Notes under the pieces: generated by a model
Told to the model about the DNA's origin: nothing
What the model saw: only the letters and a program-made list of their open reading frames with translations
The model's database searches: none
Position numbers and translations under genes: made by a program
Part shown: piece after piece, positions 1-5,607 of the stretch
Layout of the letters: each line of letters opens with the position of its first letter
Numbering within the stretch: the first letter of the stretch is position 1
NCBI GenBank assembly: GCA_946481445.1
Contig: CAMLOA010000161.1
Location: 1-5,607, forward strand
Direction of reading: 5' to 3'
DNA length: 5,607 bases
DNA from: an uncultured Devosia sp.
Lineage (GTDB): Bacteria; Pseudomonadota; Alphaproteobacteria; Rhizobiales; Devosiaceae

Positions 1-1504
1 CGGGAATGGCGAAGTTCTCAGTCTTGCTGCCTGACCGCGGCCCGATCAGCAGGTAGCCATCATAGTCGGCAATGGCGGTGCGGAGGGCCTCGGTCCAGGC
101 GAACAAAGCCGGGATGACCACAATGTCATAGCCCGCAAAGCTCGTGGTGCCGGGCGAGAGGATGTCGACATCGACACCATGTTTGCGGAAGGCGGCGTAG
201 AATGCACGCACATGGGCGCCATGCGTGAAGCCCTTCGCCTGCGGCTGCACTTCCCAAGCCCATTCGCTGGCATAGTCGAAGACGATGGCAACGCGCCCTT
301 TGCTCGCCGTACCCGCAATCCCGACGGCCCTGAGTTCGCGGGCGACCTGCATGGCCTCGTGATAGGCGGGCGCCGGTTCACTGTCGGGTCGCAGCAGCCC
401 GGCATGCATCTGTTCCTGCGCAAACGGCGCCTGTCGCCAGCGGAAGTAGGAAACGACCTCGGCCCCGTGCCCGAAGGCCTCCCAGGCCCACAGGCGCGCC
501 ATGCCGGGCAGGGGATCGGGATTGAACTGCGCCCAGTTCACCGGCCCGGGCTGCTGCTCCATGATCCACCAGCGGCCATGGCCAACGGTGCGATAGAGAT
601 CGTGGTGGAAGGCGGCATTGTCCGGGTCTCCCTGGCGCATGTAATGCCGCTTGATCTCCTCGGGCTCGTCGCTGACCGCAAGATGACCGATCGGATAGCT
701 GTCCCAGCTGGCGATATCGAGCGTCCGGGCCACCTCGTAATGGTCGAACTCGGTATACCGGCTCATGAAGTTATGGATGACCGGCAGGTCGGGACGCTTC
801 GCTTTAAGGATGTCGTACTGCACCTTGTTGAACGCTGCGACCTGGTCCGAGGCATAGCGGCGGAAATCGAGCTCATGCGCCGGTGCCGCCTCGGCCACCA
901 GCATGTTGGGAAGGTCTACCTGGTCGAAGCGATTGTATTCCATGGACCAGAACACGTTGCCCCATGCCTGGTTGAGCGCGTCCACCGAGCGGTACTTGTC
1001 CTCCAGCCAGCGCCGGAATCCGTCTCTGGCTGCTGGCGAGTAGGAATAGGTGGTCCCATGGCACCCATACTCATTGTCCGTCTGCCATCCTGCCAGGGCA
1101 GGGTGGTCGCTGATCGCCTCGGCGAGCAGGGAGGTTATGCGGGCGCACTCCTCGCGGTAGCCAGGATGGGAGAAATCGTAGTGCCGGCGCGAGCCGAAGC
1201 CCTTGCGGCGGCCAGATGCATCCACGGCCAGCATGTCGGGATGCTTGTCCACCATCCAGCGCGGCGGCGTTGCCGTAGGCGTTCCGAATATGACCTTGAG
1301 CCCATGGCGGCCCAAAACGTCCATCGCGCGGATGAGCCAGTCGAACTGCACGTTTCCCGGGGTGGGTTCAAGCCTGGACCAGGCGAATTCGCCGATGCGG
1401 ACAATGCTGATGCCCACCTCCGCCATGCGGGCGGCGTCGCGGTCCCACCATTCCTCGGGCCAGTGTTCAGGATAGTAGCAGACGCCCAGGGCGGGGGTGG
1501 TCAT
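1..1504 (-). CDS. GH42 beta-galactosidase, partial (C-terminus beyond the left edge)
   Basis: Glycoside hydrolase family 42 enzyme that removes terminal beta-D-galactosyl residues (lactose, galacto-oligosaccharides) by a retaining mechanism. The 501 visible codons begin with the family N-terminal block (LGVCYYPEHWPEEWW, residues 6-20). The catalytic TIM barrel runs to about residue 385: the acid/base is Glu145 in TDNEYG and the nucleophile is Glu316 in WIMEQQPGPVNW. Their 171-residue spacing equals that of Glu141/Glu312 in the Thermus A4 enzyme as I recall it. Residues from about 400 start the Rossmann-like trimerisation domain (VAIVFDY, LLIGPRSGSKTE). Family members are usually 640-700 residues, so roughly 150-200 are missing. 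There is no signal peptide, so it should act on imported sugars in the cytoplasm. The four cysteines that bind zinc in the Thermus enzyme align to D110, S154, S156 and A159. ATG at 1504 lies 10 bases after the lactonase stop, with a weak GAGA ribosome site. Some GH42 enzymes prefer other substrates, such as alpha-L-arabinopyranosides. Confidence 0.96.
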   Translation of the reverse strand, partial: MTTPALGVCYYPEHWPEEWWDRDAARMAEVGISIVRIGEFAWSRLEPTPGNVQFDWLIRAMDVLGRHGLKVIFGTPTATPPRWMVDKHPDMLAVDASGRRKGFGSRRHYDFSHPGYREECARITSLLAEAISDHPALAGWQTDNEYGCHGTTYSYSPAARDGFRRWLEDKYRSVDALNQAWGNVFWSMEYNRFDQVDLPNMLVAEAAPAHELDFRRYASDQVAAFNKVQYDILKAKRPDLPVIHNFMSRYTEFDHYEVARTLDIASWDSYPIGHLAVSDEPEEIKRHYMRQGDPDNAAFHHDLYRTVGHGRWWIMEQQPGPVNWAQFNPDPLPGMARLWAWEAFGHGAEVVSYFRWRQAPFAQEQMHAGLLRPDSEPAPAYHEAMQVARELRAVGIAGTASKGRVAIVFDYASEWAWEVQPQAKGFTHGAHVRAFYAAFRKHGVDVDILSPGTTSFAGYDIVVIPALFAWTEALRTAIADYDGYLLIGPRSGSKTENFAIP

Positions 1505-1514
1505 GGCAATTGTC

Positions 1515-2390
1515 TCAAAGAATGATGGTGGCTTCCGGCAGGCCGGCAATATCGACGTCGACGGCGAAAAGCCCCCCCGCGACCTTTTCGGCTGCCAATT
1601 GCTCGGGCGAGAGGTTCTTGTTGGCGGTGGTAATGAACAGCGTCTTGAGATCAGGGCCGCCAAAGGCCGGGCATGTCACCTGGCTCACCGGCACCTCGAT
1701 GATGCGATCAATGCTGCCGTCCGGCGCGTGGCGCACGACGCAACTGCCGCCCCATCGCGCGTTCCAGAGGTAGCCTTGACTGTCGACAACGGCGCCATCG
1801 GGCCAGCCGCGCTGCCCCTCGAGATCGGCAAACAGGGTCCACTCGCCTGTCGGAAGGCCGGTTGCGGGGTCGGTTGGAACCTGCAGGATCCTGCGGCTGG
1901 GCGTATCGCTCCAATAGGCGATCGTCCCGTCGGGCGAAAAACAGGTCGCATTGGGAATGCTGACGCCGGTTCGGATCGTGGTGAGGCTGCCGGCCCGGTA
2001 GTGGTAGACGGCACCCGATGGCGCATCCTCCTTCCGGCTCATCGTCCCGATCCAGAACGCGCCGGAAGGATGCACCCGGCTGTCATTGGTTCGCGTCTCC
2101 GGCTCGTCCGCTTCGATCTCGTTGATCCGGTTCATGCCGCCGGTCGGGATGTGAAACTCCTTCAGCCCGGTGTCGGTGGCGAGGACCAGCGTGTCGTTGT
2201 CCACGATTGCCGCGGCGGCAACGGTTTCGTTGAACAACCAGCTGTCGGCGATCTCCCCGCTCGCGGTGACGGCAAACAAAGTCTGCTCGTTGATATCGAA
2301 GAAGAAGAGCTGCTGCCGTCCGGCGTGCCAGACGGGACCCTCGCCAAGGGCGCATTGGCTATCGAGGATGAGGCGGGCGGTCTGGTTCAT
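1515..2390 (-). CDS. SMP-30/gluconolactonase/LRE-family sugar lactonase (probable galactonolactonase)
   Basis: A 291-residue six-bladed beta-propeller of the SMP-30/regucalcin family, which hydrolyses aldonolactones to aldonic acids using one divalent metal. Full length for the family (about 290-300). The metal ligands are visible as Glu17 (LGEGPVW, 15-21), Asn147 (SIPNATCFSPDG, 144-155) and Asp198 (WPDGAVVDSQG, 196-206). The substrate-contacting block is RTNDSRVHPSG (100-110), with Asn102 matching the Asn103 of human SMP-30. No signal peptide, so cytoplasmic. Its ATG overlaps the dgoA stop (ATGA), and AGGAAG sits 6 bases upstream. Placed between the KDPGal aldolase and a beta-galactosidase, it most likely opens D-galactono-lactone formed by a galactose dehydrogenase. 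Lactonases of this family are promiscuous, and L-arabinono- or D-glucono-lactone are alternatives. The family call is secure; the substrate is inferred from neighbours. Confidence 0.93.
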   Translation of the reverse strand: MNQTARLILDSQCALGEGPVWHAGRQQLFFFDINEQTLFAVTASGEIADSWLFNETVAAAAIVDNDTLVLATDTGLKEFHIPTGGMNRINEIEADEPETRTNDSRVHPSGAFWIGTMSRKEDAPSGAVYHYRAGSLTTIRTGVSIPNATCFSPDGTIAYWSDTPSRRILQVPTDPATGLPTGEWTLFADLEGQRGWPDGAVVDSQGYLWNARWGGSCVVRHAPDGSIDRIIEVPVSQVTCPAFGGPDLKTLFITTANKNLSPEQLAAEKVAGGLFAVDVDIAGLPEATIIL

Positions 2391-3001
2391 TTCTGGCTTC
2401 CTGCGTCGTAGGCGGCAACGGCCCTGGTTGCCTTCTCGGCCACGTCCTCGACGCTCATGCCGGGCTTGTAGACGTAGGTACCGAGGCCAAATCCGGTGCA
2501 GCCGGCGGCAAAGTACTCGTCGAAATTGTCGGGGTTGGCCCCGCCCACCGCATAGACCGGCATTTCGGGAGGCAACACGGCCTTCATCGCCTTTATGCCC
2601 TTGGGGCCCAGCACTTCGGCAGGGAAGAACTTGAGCCCCGTGGCGCCCGCCTTAATGGCACGGAAGGCATCGGTCGGCGTGAACACGCCCGGATAGGACA
2701 GCATGCGGATGCGGATCGTTTCCTCGATCACCTGTTTGTTGGTGTCGGGCGATACGACGAAGGTGCCGCCAGCATCGGCTACCGCCCAGACCTGCTTCTT
2801 GGTCAGCACGGTTCCGGCACCGATGGAGGCCTTGTCGCCAAGGGCATTAGCGGCCAGCGAGATGCTCGTCAGCGCGTCGGGCGAGTTGAGCGGCACTTCG
2901 ATCAGGGTAATGCCTGCGGCGATTAGGGCTTCACAGACCGGAATGGCCTCCGGTGGGGTAATCCCCCTCAGGATGGCGATGATATGGCGGTGATCGGTCA
3001 T
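2387..3001 (-). CDS. dgoA: 2-dehydro-3-deoxy-6-phosphogalactonate (KDPGal) aldolase
   Basis: Class I aldolase of the KDPG/KHG family (Eda-like TIM barrel), 204 residues, full length. It splits 2-keto-3-deoxy-6-phosphogalactonate into pyruvate and D-glyceraldehyde 3-phosphate. The Schiff-base lysine is Lys124 in TGLKFFPAE (121-129) and the catalytic glutamate is Glu35 in LIEVPLNSP (33-41). GAGTVL (61-66), FVVSPDTN (81-88) and the phosphate-binding AVGGANPDNF (151-160) are all present. PLNSP after the catalytic Glu and FFPAE after the lysine resemble E. coli DgoA more than Eda. The ATG overlaps the dgoK stop by four bases (ATGA), and a strong AGGAG lies 5 bases upstream inside dgoK, so the aldolase can be translated independently of the broken kinase frame. 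Adjacent dgoK supports the galactonate assignment. KDPG activity (Entner-Doudoroff) is the less likely alternative. Confidence 0.95.
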   Translation of the reverse strand: MTDHRHIIAILRGITPPEAIPVCEALIAAGITLIEVPLNSPDALTSISLAANALGDKASIGAGTVLTKKQVWAVADAGGTFVVSPDTNKQVIEETIRIRMLSYPGVFTPTDAFRAIKAGATGLKFFPAEVLGPKGIKAMKAVLPPEMPVYAVGGANPDNFDEYFAAGCTGFGLGTYVYKPGMSVEDVAEKATRAVAAYDAGSQK

Positions 3002-3923
3002 GCTTGCTCCTGGTGGCGCGCGGCCTGTAGTCCGGCAATGGTCGCCTGTGTGGCGTCGATGATTTCACTTTGAATGCCGATCTGCGCGAGTGCGGCCCCA
3101 TAGATCCGGCCCAGCCTGGCCGAACCTATGAGCGGGATCACGTCGGTTCCGGACATCCAGCCCCGGTGGCCGCCGACCTCCGCACCGATCAGCAGTCCGG
3201 AGAGATAGCCGCTGCACCAGTCGGGGCCGCGGTTGGACAGCAGCGAGGCCGCGCGGGCCTTGAACAGCAACCCTGTCAGCCGCTCCGGGGAGACTCGAGG
3301 CCAGCGGCAAGCCCCGCGGCGACGCCGGCTTCGGTTTCGGGCCCGCTGCTGCGACCGGCGAGGGAATGGCGCAGGACGCTGTGGGTCCCGATGACCTCGA
3401 ACAATTCCCCGGTCATGGCCGTGGAGAACCGAAGCAGACGCCCACTATCGATGACGGCCCATTTGCTGTGCGTTCCCGGCATCACGACAGTGCCGGCAAA
3501 TCCGGGTCGCAACGACAGCAGGCCCAGCAACTGGGTTTCTTCGCCGCGCATCACGTCTTCCTCGCCAGCGGTGCGCTGGCAGATGCCGGGAAGGATTCGC
3601 GGGGCAAGCCGCGTACTGGCGCCAGCCGGTCGCACGGCGCCGTCACCGAGCCGGTTCAACGCGGTGGGGGCCTCCAGATAGGGCGCTTCGAGCCAACCCT
3701 GGCGGGCACCGGCCATGCCACAGATCCAGACGTCCAATGGGTCGCCGCCGGTGCCGGCGAAACCGGCGCAGATCTCGTCGAGCACCCCGGGGAACTGCTC
3801 CCTGGCCAGCTTGCCCATGCCCTTGTCGGATTCGGCCGCAGGCCCTGCCTTGCCATCAGGAGAAATGCCCCAGGCACGAAGGTTGGACGTGCCCCAGTCC
3901 ACGGCAATCCAGTCCACACTCAC
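2998..3923 (-). pseudogene. dgoK: 2-dehydro-3-deoxygalactonokinase, apparent one-base frameshift
   Basis: DgoK phosphorylates 2-keto-3-deoxygalactonate at C6 with ATP, forming the aldolase substrate. The sequence shows an ASKHA-type N-terminal phosphate loop ([12 protein letters not shown], residues 7-18), then [15 protein letters not shown] (68-82), VMRGEETQLLG (124-134), VMPGTHSKWAVID (147-159) and MTGELFEVI (170-178). This frame stops with TGA at 3278-3276 after 215 codons. The rest of the protein continues in another frame from about 3290 to 2998, starting LTGLLFKARAASLLSNRGPD and containing YLSGLLIGAEV. Adding one C to the CCCC run at 3287-3290 joins the frames as LESPPERLTGLLF and gives 308 residues, close to E. 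coli DgoK (292). Start: GTG at 3923, with GAGGGAGA 9 bases upstream, placing the phosphate loop at the usual N-terminal distance. A TTG at 4067 would add 48 residues with no family match. The frameshift may be a real mutation or a homopolymer sequencing or assembly error; nothing else in the frame looks decayed. Confidence 0.9.
3007..3011 (-). promoter_or_regulatory. Ribosome binding site of dgoA, inside the dgoK 3' end
   Basis: AGGAG lies 5 bases before the ATG at 3001, within the last codons of dgoK. It is the strongest ribosome site in the operon and may let dgoA be translated even though the dgoK reading frame stops early at 3276. Confidence 0.6.
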
Positions 3924-3932
3924 GGTATGCAA

Positions 3933-3940
3933 TCTCCCTC
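3933..3940 (-). promoter_or_regulatory. Ribosome binding site deciding the GTG start of dgoK
   Basis: GAGGGAGA on the minus strand ends 9 bases before GTG at 3923. It favours this start over the upstream TTG at 4067 and the in-frame GTG at 3917. Confidence 0.65.
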
Positions 3941-4028
3941 TGCCGGTTTGGCGGCGCGACCCTAGTTGGTGCGGGGCCCCAGGGCCAGACCGATTCGACG
4001 TCTTCCCGCCGGCCAGCATCCGCACCAG

Positions 4029-4040
4029 GACGCTGGCGTC
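4029..4040. repeat. GACGC-TG-GCGTC inverted repeat in the dgoK leader
   Basis: Perfect 5-bp arms around a 2-base centre, inside the predicted dgoK 5' leader. The nearby GACGTC (3997-4002) is followed by the same TTC as the right half of this repeat. It could be a protein-binding site; the 2-base loop is too short for an RNA hairpin without opening pairs. Confidence 0.25.
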
Positions 4041-4069
4041 TTCTCTGCTGGTAAGCTCGGCTGGCAATT

Positions 4070-4085
4070 TCGGAGCATGTTCTGA
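4070..4085. promoter_or_regulatory. Imperfect 16-bp palindrome, candidate operator
   Basis: TCGGAGCATGTTCTGA pairs with its own reverse complement at 12 of 16 positions around a central CATG; all mismatches are purine-purine or pyrimidine-pyrimidine. It covers the candidate -10 box of the minus-strand operon, a typical repressor position. No regulator gene is in the window to pair it with. Confidence 0.3.
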
Positions 4086-4107
4086 CCGTTTTTTGCCTGC
4101 GCGTCAA
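4079..4107 (-). promoter_or_regulatory. Candidate promoter for the dgoK-dgoA-lactonase-GH42 operon
   Basis: On the minus strand TTGACG (4107-4102) is a 5-of-6 match to the -35 box. It is followed after 17 bp by CAGAAC (4084-4079), a weak 3-of-6 match to the -10 box. The start would fall near 4072, giving a dgoK leader of about 150 bases. The spacer includes one T/A tract. The weak -10 would suit an activated promoter. Confidence 0.3.
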
Positions 4108-4134
4108 AAGTATGATTTTTTATTCGGAAACGCA

Positions 4135-4162
4135 TTCACTCTGGCACTGGTCATGCTAGAAC
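4135..4162 (+). promoter_or_regulatory. Candidate sigma-70-type promoter for the dehydratase gene
   Basis: TTCACT (4135-4140) and TAGAAC (4157-4162) each match 4 of 6 consensus bases at 16-bp spacing. The -10 element carries an extended TGC just upstream (4154-4156). Transcription would start near 4169, leaving a leader of about 47 bases. Judged by eye only; it overlaps the sigma-54-like motif. Confidence 0.35.
4141..4157 (+). promoter_or_regulatory. Sigma-54-like -24/-12 motif ahead of the dehydratase gene
   Basis: The stretch ctggcactggtcatgct has the invariant GG (4143-4144) and GC (4155-4156) exactly 10 bases apart. It differs from the YTGGCACG-N4-TTGCW consensus at two positions. A matching enhancer-binding protein or upstream activator site is not seen in the window, so this may be chance. 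Confidence 0.3.
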
Positions 4163-4176
4163 GTCTGCAATCGTTG

Positions 4177-4193
4177 CGGCGCCAGTTGCGCCG
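4177..4193 (+). repeat. CGGCGC-CAGTT-GCGCCG inverted repeat in the dehydratase leader
   Basis: A perfect 6-bp GC-only stem with a 5-base loop, between the candidate promoters and the ribosome site. The sequence GTTGCG is also directly repeated at 4173-4178 and 4185-4190, 12 bases apart. It could be an operator just downstream of the start point or a small leader hairpin. Confidence 0.3.
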
Positions 4194-4202
4194 GGCGAAA
4201 CT

Positions 4203-4210
4203 GAGGAAAG
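4203..4210 (+). promoter_or_regulatory. Ribosome binding site of the dehydratase gene
   Basis: GAGGAAAG with GAGG 9 bases before the ATG at 4216. It supports this start over the in-frame ATG at 4294, which lacks a comparable site. Confidence 0.65.
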
Positions 4211-4215
4211 CAAAA

Positions 4216-5607
4216 ATGACGGCAGCCAACGGCGGTTCTGCGCCCAAGCAATTGCGCTCTCGCGCCTGGTTCGACAACCCCGACAATGCGGACATGACGG
4301 CGCTCTACCTCGAGCGGTACATGAACTACGGCGTCTCGCGAGAAGAGCTGCAGTCGGGCAGGCCCATCATCGGCATAGCCCAGACCGGCTCCGACCTGAG
4401 CCCCTGCAACCGGCATCACATCGTGCTGGCCGAACGCGTCCGCGAAGGCATCCGCGAAGCGGGCGGCATCGCCATCGAATTCCCCGTCCACCCGATCCAG
4501 GAAACCGGCAAGCGCCCCACGGCCGGCCTTGACCGCAACCTGGCCTATCTCGGTCTCGTCGAAGTGCTCTATGGCTATCCGCTGGATGGCGTCGTGCTGA
4601 CCATTGGCTGCGACAAGACCACGCCGGCCATGCTGATGGGCGCCGCCACCGTAAACATCCCGGCCATCGCGCTGTCGGTCGGCCCCATGCTCAATGGCTG
4701 GCACAAGGGCGAACGCACCGGCTCGGGCACGATCGTGTGGAAGGCGCGCCAGATGATGGCCGCCGGCGAAATCGACTATCCCCAGTTCATCGAGTTGGTG
4801 GCTTCGTCCGCGCCCTCGACCGGCTACTGCAACACCATGGGCACGGCGACGACCATGAACTCGCTGGCCGAGTCGCTGGGCATGCAATTGCCCGGCTCGG
4901 CCGCCATTCCCGCGCCGTATCGCGATCGTCAGGAAATGGCCTATCGGACCGGCAAGCGCATCGTCGACATGGTGCATGAGGACCTCAAGCCGTCCGACAT
5001 CCTCACCAAGGACAATTTCATCAACACCATCGTGGTGAACTCCGCCATCGGCGGCTCCACCAACGCGCCGATCCACATCAACGCGATCGCACGCCATATC
5101 GGGGTGGACCTCAGCATCGATGACTGGCAGGCACATGGCCACAAGGTCCCGCTGCTGGTGAACCTGCAGCCGGCGGGTGAATACCTGGGCGAGGACTACT
5201 ACCATGCCGGCGGCGTCCCCGCCGTGGTCAACGAACTGATGAAGCAGGGCCTCATCCGGGAGAGCGCCCCGACGGTCAACGGCAAGACCATTGGCGAGAA
5301 TTGCCGCAATACGCCGATCCAGGACGAGAAGGTCATCCGACCCTTCGGCAGCCCGCTCAAGGCGGAGGCCGGGTTCCTGGTGTTGCGCGGCAACCTCTTC
5401 GACAACGCCATCATGAAGACGAGCGTTGTTTCTCCGGAGTTCCGCGAGCGCTACCTCAACAATCCCGCCCATCCCGGCATGTTCGAAGGCAAGGCCGTGG
5501 TCTTTGACGGCCCGGAAGACTATCACCACCGCATCGACGATCCGTCGTTGGCGATCGACGAGCACACGCTGCTCTTCATGCGCGGCGCCGGCCCGATCGG
5601 CTATCCG
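4216..5607 (+). CDS. IlvD/Edd-family sugar-acid dehydratase (L-arabinonate/D-galactonate type), partial
   Basis: Iron-sulfur, Mg-dependent dehydratase that converts aldonic acids to 2-keto-3-deoxy acids; 464 codons are visible of roughly 580-600. The [2Fe-2S] cysteines are Cys64 (LSPCNRHH), Cys132 (IGCDKTTPA) and Cys205 ([12 protein letters not shown]). This is a constant +5 offset from Cys59/127/200 of the Rhizobium leguminosarum L-arabinonate dehydratase as I recall it. The Mg site fits Glu96 (PIQETGKRP), Asp133 and the carbamylated Lys134. Further family blocks are [13 protein letters not shown] (275-287), [10 protein letters not shown] (314-323), VLRGNLF (389-395) and [10 protein letters not shown] at the edge. 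The C-terminal block with the proposed catalytic serine lies past the window. ATG at 4216 has GAGG 9 bases upstream. This clade (about 595 residues) is distinct from IlvD and Edd proper and is known to accept L-arabinonate, D-fuconate and D-galactonate. The facing dgoK/dgoA genes make D-galactonate the likely physiological substrate here (inference). Confidence 0.93.
   Translation, partial: MTAANGGSAPKQLRSRAWFDNPDNADMTALYLERYMNYGVSREELQSGRPIIGIAQTGSDLSPCNRHHIVLAERVREGIREAGGIAIEFPVHPIQETGKRPTAGLDRNLAYLGLVEVLYGYPLDGVVLTIGCDKTTPAMLMGAATVNIPAIALSVGPMLNGWHKGERTGSGTIVWKARQMMAAGEIDYPQFIELVASSAPSTGYCNTMGTATTMNSLAESLGMQLPGSAAIPAPYRDRQEMAYRTGKRIVDMVHEDLKPSDILTKDNFINTIVVNSAIGGSTNAPIHINAIARHIGVDLSIDDWQAHGHKVPLLVNLQPAGEYLGEDYYHAGGVPAVVNELMKQGLIRESAPTVNGKTIGENCRNTPIQDEKVIRPFGSPLKAEAGFLVLRGNLFDNAIMKTSVVSPEFRERYLNNPAHPGMFEGKAVVFDGPEDYHHRIDDPSLAIDEHTLLFMRGAGPIGYP

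Larger units (their letters stand above)
3924..4215. promoter_or_regulatory. Divergent intergenic control region between dgoK and the dehydratase gene
   Basis: This 292-bp stretch separates two divergently read transcription units and must hold the start signals of both. It contains an AT-rich core (about 4066-4140) with two T6 tracts at 4089-4094 and 4116-4121, standing out in otherwise GC-rich DNA. Candidate promoters on both strands and several short inverted repeats are listed separately. I see no convincing gene here: the reading frame that extends dgoK upstream to a TTG at 4067 has no ribosome site and no family homology. Confidence 0.8.

Noticed and set aside
179..1525. 448-codon open frame on the plus strand
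   Set aside because: It lies antisense to the GH42 gene, whose catalytic motifs are unmistakable. Long antisense frames are expected in GC-rich DNA, and this one is low-complexity with no recognisable domain.
1497..2411. 304-codon open frame on the plus strand
   Set aside because: Antisense to the lactonase gene, which has its metal ligands in place; no ribosome site or family motif in the plus-strand frame.
3366..3965. 199-codon open frame on the plus strand, and a second one at 3070-3681
   Set aside because: Both are antisense to dgoK, whose motifs span the region. They offer no competing gene that would explain the frameshift.
3973..3986. GGGGCCCC palindrome with a following GGGCC as a possible terminator or hairpin
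   Set aside because: Loops are only 0-2 bases and there is no T-run; likely compositional in GC-rich DNA.
4012..4037. GCCAGC...GCTGGC inverted repeat with a 14-base loop in the dgoK leader
   Set aside because: Six-base arms at this spacing are common by chance in GC-rich DNA, and it overlaps the tighter GACGC-TG-GCGTC repeat.
3924..4067. 48-codon upstream extension of dgoK from a TTG
   Set aside because: No ribosome site, no similarity to kinase N-termini, and it would push the phosphate loop far from its usual place. The GTG at 3923 has a good ribosome site.
4104..4295. 63-codon minus-strand frame reaching into the intergenic region
   Set aside because: Mostly antisense to the dehydratase start, no ribosome site, no recognisable protein pattern.
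4156..5565. 469-codon open frame on the minus strand
   Set aside because: Antisense shadow of the dehydratase, which has all three iron-sulfur cysteines and family motifs. The antisense product is rich in R, V, D, G and H with no domain pattern.

Overview
The window is about 5.6 kb of GC-rich bacterial DNA with G/C-heavy third codon positions. It carries most of a sugar-acid catabolic locus. The organism is probably a proteobacterium, and an alphaproteobacterium fits best (SMP-30 lactonase plus an IlvD/Edd-type sugar-acid dehydratase of the rhizobial L-arabinonate dehydratase type). This taxonomic call is an inference from gene style, not a marker-based assignment.

Layout: four genes lie head to tail on the minus strand, read right to left. 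They are 2-dehydro-3-deoxygalactonokinase (dgoK, 3923 to 2998, broken by an apparent one-base frameshift), KDPGal aldolase (dgoA, 3001 to 2387), an SMP-30/gluconolactonase-family lactonase (2390 to 1515) and a GH42 beta-galactosidase (1504 to the left edge, C-terminus missing). The first two junctions are 4-base ATGA overlaps and the third is a 10-base gap, so this is a tightly packed operon. A divergent gene on the plus strand (4216 to the right edge, C-terminus missing) encodes an IlvD/Edd-family dehydratase. The 292-bp region between dgoK and the dehydratase holds the candidate promoters and several small inverted repeats.

Together the genes describe an oxidative, non-Leloir route (De Ley-Doudoroff) for beta-galactosides. 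The cytoplasmic GH42 enzyme releases galactose, a dehydrogenase not seen here would make galactonolactone, and the lactonase opens it to galactonate. The IlvD/Edd dehydratase gives 2-keto-3-deoxygalactonate, DgoK phosphorylates it, and DgoA cleaves KDPGal to pyruvate and glyceraldehyde 3-phosphate. The transporter, the galactose dehydrogenase and the regulator are not in the window and are expected outside it.

The points most worth a second look are the dgoK frameshift in a C-run, the IlvD/Edd dehydratase standing where an enolase-superfamily DgoD is usual, the loss of the zinc-binding cysteines in the GH42 enzyme, and a sigma-54-like motif overlapping a sigma-70-like promoter ahead of the dehydratase. 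No RNA gene, mobile element, CRISPR array or clearly novel system was seen.
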